From Tabrizicola sp. TH137 (GTDB lineage: Bacteria > Pseudomonadota > Alphaproteobacteria > Rhodobacterales > Rhodobacteraceae): DNA of 64,000 nucleotides. The stretch covers positions 416,522 through 480,521 of the forward strand of contig NZ_PKRQ01000004.1 in NCBI RefSeq assembly GCF_002855575.1. The letters run 5' to 3'. Shown here one piece after another: positions 9,501-16,900 of this stretch. The position numbers and the translations under genes were made by a program. Within the stretch, counting starts at the first letter, position 1, and each line of letters starts with the position of its first letter. The notes beneath the pieces were generated by a model that made no database searches, was not told where the DNA came from, and saw only the letters and a program-made list of their open reading frames with translations.

Positions 9501-9529
9501 CGACGGATCGCCCGGAGGGCAAGGCTCAT
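6503..9529 (-). CDS. RND efflux transporter permease (AcrB/CusA superfamily)
   Basis: 1008-aa inner-membrane proton-driven exporter. It shows the RND plan: one N-terminal TM segment, a large periplasmic loop, a TM block around 330-470, a second periplasmic loop and a C-terminal TM block after about 855. The proton-relay motif 'GIVVDDAIVEVENIH' lies in the first block (near 390) and 'GIVAKNAILIVDEGL' in the second (near 920). Its start overlaps the adaptor gene stop by 4 bp, so the pair is co-translated. No TolC-type outer-membrane gene is adjacent. The substrate cannot be read from the sequence; the Ala/Leu/Arg-rich periplasmic loops are quite divergent from AcrB. Confidence 0.88.
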   Translation of the reverse strand: MSLALRAIRRPVLPMLAIGLSSLLGLLALGDLPLRHLPDIGDDLVEARLAAPGLTLADTDLLLARPAEDSATAISGITSVSVTVAPGAVTLSLPLADPSQADAVASDLRDRLSALKGSTDIAFDVASLGPRSSRQMLAARIALSAPDAAGMEAIHDRLLPALHRLPGVDRVQADGLTRPELVITPHPERLAELGLTQADLAATLQARLAPSTGGRLDQAAQGALTLSLAGPVPEADPAALGRLPVTLPSGATLALSDLASIHLAHRPDTRRARLDGHAAVLISVYPQPGADLPDLLDRIDAAAAAFTRDHGIATRLIDRRADSVIAEARATLWALLEGGLLVLAVVWLTLRNRRSVALAMLVLPLSLLPTLLAMQALGFSFNIITLMALTLATGIVVDDAIVEVENIHRHLATGQSAWQATLTATRRIGRAVIATTLAIVAVFLPVAALPGMAGRYFLEFGGTIAIAALASLAVVRLVLPALAARWLVAATPPATRAANLTTPPPPAPPLARLHARALTLSFRHPLLIGLATLALIVLSVIAVFRAEGDFIPAEDRGRLTFALDLPRAEDAATAEARLDALTRDLLALDGIRHAAALRPEEDPTRLRLILDLAPRADRDPAAVIAARVQALLDTQPDLRARHLGETGRPQAELLLTGPDPATLDRIAAEAAASLHRSAALPNAALDRALIPEQRLILDPLAADALSLSRDEAARSLALLTRSADPIARLPQPGRAGLPVILDPGPARSLLLQSGDGPLVPLAAVTRPELTLTPARLERQDGQPVLRLMADRAPGQGAAEARAALTAALATTEAAALGIHPRATGDAAQRADLMAALKTALASALLLLAAVLFALYRSVGQVLVILLTLPLALGGAMMGLAATGQGLSLPAILAMLLLLGIVAKNAILIVDEGLSRIARGQDPANALLTAARLRARPVLMTSAAIIGGMLPSLAGWGEGAGFRQPLAIAVISGTALSTLLSLLIVPVLSLQAHRAGTALAARLRRYAPA

Positions 9530-10812
9530 GGCAGGCGGTCCGGGGTGAGGGAGGCGGAGGCCAGCCGACGGCGGCCCGGATCGCCGGGAATGGTGACGGC
9601 CTCGCCATCCTGCACGAGATCAGGGGCGCGGGCGACGATGACATCGCCTTCGGAGAGGCCGGAGATGACCTCGACCTTGCCATCGGGGCGGGGGGCGGCA
9701 AGCGCGACCGGCGTGGCGACGGCGCGACCGTCGATGACGCGCATGACGGTGGTGCGGTCCCCCTGGAGGGTGAGGGCGGCGAGCGGCACTTCGATGGCGA
9801 GGCGGCGGTGGAGGACGAGGTCGGCGGAAAGGGCCATGCCGGGACGAAGGGTGGGGTCTTCGTCCAGATCGAGGCGGATCGTGGCGAAGCCGCTGCCGTC
9901 TTCGGTGCCGAAGGGCAGGCCGAGAAGCCGGGGCCGCAGGACGGTGCCGTCGGCAAGGATCAGCGGCATGTCCTGGCCGATGACCAGGCGGGAAAGATGG
10001 GCGACGGGCAGATCGACCTCGAGCGCGATGCGGCCATGGGCGGCGATGGTGGCGACCAGCGCTCCCGGTGCCGGGCGGGCGCCGATGCCGAGCGGCAGGT
10101 CGAGGATGCGGCCCGAAACGGGGGCGGTGAGCGTGGTCTCTTGCAGCGCGATGCGGGCCTGATCGGCGGCGAGTTCGGCCAGCGCCAGTTCATCCTGCGC
10201 CAGTTGCAGGGCAGAGGCGGCGAGGCTGTAGTCGGTTTCGGCGCGGTCCACTTCCAGCGCGGAGGTTTCGCGCCGGGTTTCGGCGGCGGCGCCGGTTTCG
10301 GCAAGCTGTGCCACGCGGGCGAGGGTGGCGCGGTTGCGGGACAGCGCGGCCTCGGCGAGCTGAAGCCTGTCGGAGGCGCTGATCGCGGTGCTCTGGGCGG
10401 TGGCGATGCGCAGTTCAGCGGCGCGCAGGGCGCGTTCAGCCGTGCCTGGGTCGAGGCGGGCGATGATTTCGCCTGCCTCGACCCAGTCTCCGATGGCGGC
10501 GGGGAGATGGGATAGCACACCATCGGAAGAGGAAGCGGTGACCGCCACGGGATCGCGGGCGGTGACTCGGGCGAAGACATGGGTCTTTTCCTCGACCACG
10601 GCGCGGCGGATGGTTTCAACGCTGACGGGCCGGGGCGCGGCGGTCATTTCGCGCATGGTCCCCGCCGCTTCGCCATGCGCGGCGAGCGTGTCCTGGAGGA
10701 CGAGAATCGCGATGGTGCAGAGCCAGACCAGCGTGCCGCGCGAGGCGAGGCGGAGAAGGAGGCCGGATTTGCCGTGCTGGGAAACAATCTCTGCGATTTC
10801 AGGTGATTGCAT
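9526..10812 (-). CDS. RND efflux periplasmic adaptor (membrane fusion protein)
   Basis: 428-aa partner of the RND pump downstream. One N-terminal membrane anchor (about residues 28-45) is followed by a biotinyl-lipoyl-like hairpin ('VSSSDGVLSHLPAAIGDWVEAGEIIARLD' region near 95-120), an alpha-helical coiled-coil hairpin rich in Ala, Leu, Glu and Arg (about 125-215), then a beta-barrel with 'APVSGRI' near 226 and a membrane-proximal domain ending near 400. It is first in a two-gene operon; the 4-bp ATGA overlap with the pump gene supports a joint function. The promoter must lie in the about 135 bp between this start and the terminator hairpin of the RTX gene. Confidence 0.87.
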   Translation of the reverse strand: MQSPEIAEIVSQHGKSGLLLRLASRGTLVWLCTIAILVLQDTLAAHGEAAGTMREMTAAPRPVSVETIRRAVVEEKTHVFARVTARDPVAVTASSSDGVLSHLPAAIGDWVEAGEIIARLDPGTAERALRAAELRIATAQSTAISASDRLQLAEAALSRNRATLARVAQLAETGAAAETRRETSALEVDRAETDYSLAASALQLAQDELALAELAADQARIALQETTLTAPVSGRILDLPLGIGARPAPGALVATIAAHGRIALEVDLPVAHLSRLVIGQDMPLILADGTVLRPRLLGLPFGTEDGSGFATIRLDLDEDPTLRPGMALSADLVLHRRLAIEVPLAALTLQGDRTTVMRVIDGRAVATPVALAAPRPDGKVEVISGLSEGDVIVARAPDLVQDGEAVTIPGDPGRRRLASASLTPDRLP

Positions 10813-10947
10813 GGCGTGACCCTCTTCCCCCGGAGCGACTTGCCGGGGCTTGGGGAGAGGATGGCAGAGAGGGGCGCGGCTGTGGCCTACGCTTGGTCCG
10901 GCAGAGTGTTGGACGAAGGTCTGAAAGGGGCGAAAGAATCAGGCGAA

Positions 10948-10971
10948 GGGGGGCCGCAGAGGCGGCCCCCC
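10948..10971 (-). terminator. Strong hairpin after the RTX/Hint gene
   Basis: A perfect 10-bp stem, GGGGGGCCGC (10948-10957) with GCGGCCCCCC (10962-10971) around an AGAG loop, lies 26 bp downstream of the RTX stop codon. On the minus strand the tail has only two T residues, so it is a strong hairpin but not a textbook U-tract terminator. It isolates the giant gene from the RND operon promoter. Confidence 0.65.
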
Positions 10972-10997
10972 TTTCCGGTTCAGCCGATCTGCGCGGC

Positions 10998-13900
10998 CTA
11001 TTCGGCGGCGCGGATCGGGGTTTCGGCCAGCAGCGCGTCGCGGACGACGCGGGCCTCGGCTGCGGTGAGGCTGCGGCGGGCGCTGGGGCCATAGGCGGAG
11101 AAGTCCATGCCATCGAGTTGCGGGAAGAGGGCGAGGATTTCCTCGCGCGCCGCCTCGGCCAGCGCCCCCCAGCCGACATGGCCGGGATGGAAGCTTTCCG
11201 ACGGGGCGCCTTCGGCGATGACCACCTCATGCGCATCGAAGAGCATGTGGAAATATTCCACCTTCTCACACTCTTCGGCCCGGATGCTGCCGTCATTGAC
11301 CAGAAGCTTGGCCGCGACCAGAACCTCGGGTTCGTCGAAGAGCAGCTCCGCCTGCCAGCCGGACAGGAGCATCCGGTGCTGGGGCGAGACCGCGAGGCGG
11401 CGGGTGTTGCCGAGCGCCCCTGCCTCGATCACGATGGGGGCGAAACGGCCCTTGCCTGCGACCGTGCTGGACCCGATCCAGCGGATCGGCTGATAGCCGT
11501 GGTCGAGCGTGAAGACGAGATCGCCGGGGGCGAGGTCTTCGATCGCGCGTTCGCCTTCGGCCGTCAGGATGCGGGTGCCACGGGTGAAGCAGACCACCGC
11601 CGTGTTTTCGACGTTGAGCAGCGCCCCATCGACCGCCGTGCCGCCATTCTGGAGGCGGAGGTCGCCCGCCCCCTGAAGCACCCCGTCGGCCTGATCCGCC
11701 TTGAGCCAGGCCAGCGGGTTGGAGAAGGTCGCGCCGGGGTTGTTCTGGAGGAAGGTGGCCAGGGTCGCATCGTTGTAGAAGGCCGAGAGATCGACGAAGT
11801 CGTTGTCATTCGTCGGTGCACCCGGAGTGCCCTGGATGCCGGTGGTGGCGTCGAAGTCGGTGATGGTGTCGGCGCCCTGCACGGTGAAGAGATCCGCACC
11901 AGCCCCGCCGACGAGAAGGTCCGCCCCGATGCCGCCGACCAGCGTATCGCGGCCAACCCCGCCATTCAGCGTGTCATTGCCTTCGCCGCCGGTGAGGGAG
12001 TCGTTGCCTTCGTCGCCCGAGAGCGAGTCATTGCCCGCGCCGCCGTCGATCCGGTCATCATCCAGACCGCCGAAGATGACGTCATTGCCGCCATCGCCCG
12101 ACAGGCTGTCATTGTCGTCGAAGCCATAGATCGTGTCGTTGCCTTCGCCGCCAAGGACGGTGTCTTCGTTGTTGGTGGTGAGCGGGTCGGTGCCGTCATT
12201 GGGCAGATCGCCGGGCGTGAGGGCAGCGCTGCCGCCATAGAGCAGGTCGTTGCCTTCGGCCCCTTCGATGAGGTCGTCGCCTTCCTCGCCGATGATGGTG
12301 TCGTCGCCCGCGCCGCCGAAGACGCTGTCATCGTCGAGACCGGCGTCGATGGAATCGTTGCCGCCTTCGCCCTGGATGAGATCGGCGTCGTCGCCTGTCA
12401 GGATCGTGTCATTGCCCGCGCCGCCGAAGACCGTGTCGCGGTCATCGTTCGGATCGCTGTCGGAAAGGGCGCCTGCTTCGTCCGGGGTGGCCTGGGTGTT
12501 GCGGGTGTTGATGACATCGTCGCCCTCGCCCCCCGTGACCGAGTCGCGGCCATCGCCGCCGACAAGGCTGTCGGCCCCGTCGCCGCCATCGAGCGTGTCA
12601 TTGCCTTCGTTGCCGAAGAGCGTGTCCGCGCCGTCGCCGCCTTCGATGAGGTCGTCGCCCTCGTTGCCTTCGGCGATGTCGGCCCCGGCCCCGGCGAAGA
12701 GCCGGTCATTGCCGGAACCGCCTTGCAGGCTGTCGGCCTCGTCGCCGCCATCGAGCGTGTCGTTGCCGGTCCCGCCCTGAAGCGTGTCGCGGCCCTCGTT
12801 GCCCGAGAGGCTGTCATCGCCGTTGCCGCCGATGAGACGGTCGTCGCCGATGCCGCCGGTGAGCGTGTCATCCTCGGACCCGCCGTCGAGCGTGTCGTTG
12901 CCGTCGCCGCCGATGAGGAGGTCTTCGCCCGCGCCGCCGGTCAGATCGTCATTGCCGGAACCGCCGTCGAGGACGTCGTCGTTGGCGCCACCATTGACCA
13001 CATCGTCGCCGGAGCCGGCATTGACAGTGTCATTGCCGCTGTTGGCGGCGATGGTGTCGTTGCCGGACCCTGCGTCGATCACGTCATTGCCGCCGCCGGT
13101 GGCGATGGAGTCGTTGCCGGCATTGGTCGCGATGAGGATTGCGCCCGTGGTGCCCGCGCCGTCGATCGTGTCATTGCCGGAACCGGTGGCGAAACGTTCG
13201 ATCTCGGTGAAGGTCAGGTCGGTCTGGCCATCACCATCCAGCCCGTTGACCGTGCCGTTTTCGGCATTGGCCGGGGAGAAGTCGATGGTGATGTTGCTGG
13301 TCTGCGCGGAGAGGTCGAGCTGGTCGCCCGCATCGCCATTGGCCGTGTCATCCGCATTGCCCGAGGTGGCATCGCTGCCGCCGTCGATCTGCGCGTTGAC
13401 GTTGCTGTCGGAGGCGTCGGCGGTGAAGACGTCGTCGCCGCTGCCGCCCGCCGCCGTATCGGCCCCGCCGACGATGATGTCGTCATCGCCCGCGCCGCCG
13501 GTGACGGAATCGGCCCCGGCCCCGCCTTCCAGCGTGTCAGCGCCGGACCCGCCGATCAGCGTATCCGCGCCGGTGCCGCCGGCGAGGCTGTCGCTGCCTT
13601 CGCCACCATCGAGACGGTCGTCGCCGATGCCGCCGAGCAGGGTATCGGTGCCGTCGGCGCCAAAGAGGCTGTCATTGCCGTCGCCGCCGGAGAGGCTGTC
13701 GGAACCTTCGCCGCCATCCAGCAGGTCGGCCCCGTCATCGCCGGAAAGCGTATCGGCGCCTTCGCCGCCCGTGAGGCTGTCATTGCCGACATTGCCGCTG
13801 AGGCTGTCATCGCCCGCGCCGCCATCGACCGTGTCATTGCCGAGCCCGGCATCGACGGTGTCATTGCCCTGGCCTGCGGCGACGACATCGTTGAGGCCAT

Positions 13901-16900
13901 CGCTGCCGTCGATCTGGTCGCCCTGGGTATCGGTGTAGGGCGTGCCGGCGACGCCGGAGGTGGGGGTCATCAGATCGCCCGCCGCCGTGCCATCGACGAT
14001 GCCGTTGGTATCGACCAGCACCCGTTCGATTTCCGCGAAGGTGATGGTGACAGTCTGGCCGCCGCTGTTCTGGAAGGTGGCGGTGCCGCTTTCCGCGCCG
14101 GTGAAGGAAAGGGCGACATTGGTCAGGCCGCGCAGGTCGAGCACGTCGCCCGATCCGCCATTGGTGGGATCGGTCAGGTTTTCGCCGGTTTCGCCGCCGA
14201 TGACGGTGATGCCCGCATTGCCCGAGAGGGCGGGGTTGACGCGGAATTCGTCATCGCCGTCGCCGCCTTCGGCCCGGTCGCCTGCGCCGATGATGAGGTC
14301 ATCGTCATTGGCCCCGCCGAGGAGCGAGTCATTGCCCGCGCCGCCGGTGAGCAGATCGGACCCGTCATCGCCCGCGAGAGTGTCGTTCCCATCGCCGCCG
14401 TCGAGCGTGTCATTGCCCGCGCCGCCGATCAGGCTGTCGGCATCGCCGCCGCCGGAGATGCTGTCATTGCCTTCACCGCCGCCAATCGTGTCGTTGCCGG
14501 TGCCGCCTTCGGCGCTGTCATTGCCGTCGCCCAGCCCGACGAAATCGTTTCCGCCATCGGCCGAGACGCTGTCATCGCCCTGACCGGCGTCGATGGTATC
14601 CGCGCCCTCGCCGCCGATGATGCGGTCATCGCCCAGACCAGCGTCGAGCCGGTCGGCCCCATCGCCGCCATCCAGCGTGTCGTTGCCGCCATCGCCGGAG
14701 AGCGTGTCATTGCCGTCGTTGCCGGAAAGATCGTCCGCCTCGTCGCCACCGAAGAGTTGGTCATTGCCGCTGCCACCTGCGAGCGTGTCGCGCCCGGCAT
14801 CGCCAAAGAGCGTGTCATTGTCCGCGCCGCCCGAAAGGCTGTCATCCGAGGCACCGCCATCGAGGAGATCGTTGCCAGCGTCGCCCGACAGCGTGTCGTT
14901 GCCGCTGCCGCCGATCAGACTGTCATCGCCCGAACCGCCTGCGATGCTGTCATTGCCGATGTCGCCATCGACCGTATCATTGCCCAGGCCGGCATCGACG
15001 GTGTCATTGCCCGCGCCTGCGGCAACGCGGTCGTTCAGGCCATCGGTGCCGTCGATCTGGTCGCCCTGCGGATCGCGGAAGGGCGTGCCGCCCGGGCCGC
15101 TGGTGGGGGTCATCAGATCGCCCGCGCCGGTGCCATCGACGATGCCATCGGCGGAGGTCAGCACATTCTCGATTTCCGAGAAGGTGAGGGTGACGAGGTT
15201 GCCCGAGGTGTTGCGGAAGGTGGCTGTGCCGTTCTCGGAGGTGCCGGAGATCGGGTCGGGATTGGTGTAGGTGACCACCACATCGGACAGGCCGCGCAGA
15301 TCCAGCACGTCGCCGATGCGGCCGCCTGGGTTGTTGGTCGGGTCGATGACGGCTTCTTCCACCGTCTCGCCGCCGATGACGGTGATGGGCGCGCTGCCCG
15401 AGAGCGTGGGATCGACGGTGAATTCGTCATCGCCCGCGCCGCCCTGCGCGATGTCGCCTGCGCCGACCACGATGTCGTCATCGCCGTCGCCGCCGATGAG
15501 GGAGTCGTTGCCGGCCCCGCCTTGCAGCGTGTCGGTGCCGGTGCCGCCGGAAAGCGTGTCATTGCCATCGCCGCCCGTCAGGCTGTCATTGCCGGTCCCG
15601 CCCGAGACGCTGTCATCGCCGTCGCCGCCGGCCAGCGTGTCATTGCCGCCGTCGCCGGAGAGCGTGTCATCGCCACGGCCGCCGGTCAGGTCATCCTCGC
15701 CCGAGCCGCCTTCGAGGCTGTCGTTGTTGTCGCCGCCATCCAGCGTATCGCTGCCATCGCCGCCGACGAGGGTGTCATTGCCGGTGCCGCCGGTCAGGCT
15801 GTCGTCATTGTCGCCGCCGTCGAGGCTGTCATTGCCGTCGCCGCCCGCCAGCGTGTCGTCGCCGTCATTGCCTTGCAGCGTGTCATCGCTGCCGCCGCCA
15901 TCGACGGAGTCATTGCCGCTGCCGCCGATGACGCGGTCGTTGCCGGAGCCGGAGGAAATGGTGTCATCCCCTGCCCCGCCCGTGATGCTGTCATTGCCGG
16001 AGCCGGTGGCGATGGTGTCATTGCCCGAGCCGGTGTCGATGGAGACGGGGCCGGTGGACGAGCCGCCATTGATCGTGTCATTGCCGGAGCCGGTGAGGAG
16101 GCGTTCGATTTCGGTGAAGGTCAGGTCGATGCCGCCGTCGGAATCGAGGCCGTTGACCGTGCCGTTTTCCGGATTCGCGCCGAGGTTGACGGTCAGGCCA
16201 CTGGTGCCTGCCGAGAGGTCGAGAAGATCGCCCGCGTCACCGTTGGCCGCATCGTCCGGCGCACCGGAGGTGCCGTCGCTGCCGCCGTCGAGGGTGATGT
16301 TGACATCAGACCCGGTGTCGGTGCCGTCGATGACGAAGACATCATCGCCGCTGCCGCCGGTGGCCGTATCGGCGCCGCCGACGGCGATGTCGTCATCGCC
16401 GAGACCGCCGGAGAGGGAATCGTTGCCGATGCCGCCCGCGAGGCTGTCGGACCCTTCGCCGCCATCGAGGCTGTCATTGCCCAGACCGCCGAAGATGGAA
16501 TCATTGCCCGAGCCGCCGGTGACGCTGTCATTGCCGAGGCCTGCATTGATGATGTCGTTGCCGCCGCGGCCTTCGATCCGGTCGTCATTCCCGTCGGTGC
16601 CGTCGATCTGGTCGCCATCGGCATCGGTATAGCCGGGATCCATAGTTTCGCCGGTTTCCAGCCCCTCGACGATACCGTTGTTGGTGGGTTCGGGCGGCGG
16701 GAGGAGGAGGGTTTCGATCTCGGTGAAGGTGACGGTGCGGGCGAGGCCTTTCGCGTCGATCACCACGACCGAGCCGGAGGTGGAATCGCCATCGGCGTCG
16801 GTCGTCTGCACGAGGTTGCGGTAGAAGGTATAGCCGGTGAGATCGAGCCGGTCGCTGTCGGTGCCGGTGGTGCCGCCATCGACCTGGATGCCGGACAGGG

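Noticed and set aside
6503..10812. RND pump and adaptor as the export system of the neighbouring RTX protein
   Set aside because: Type I export of RTX proteins uses an ABC ATPase; the proteins here have RND proton-relay motifs and no ABC domain, and a hairpin separates the units.
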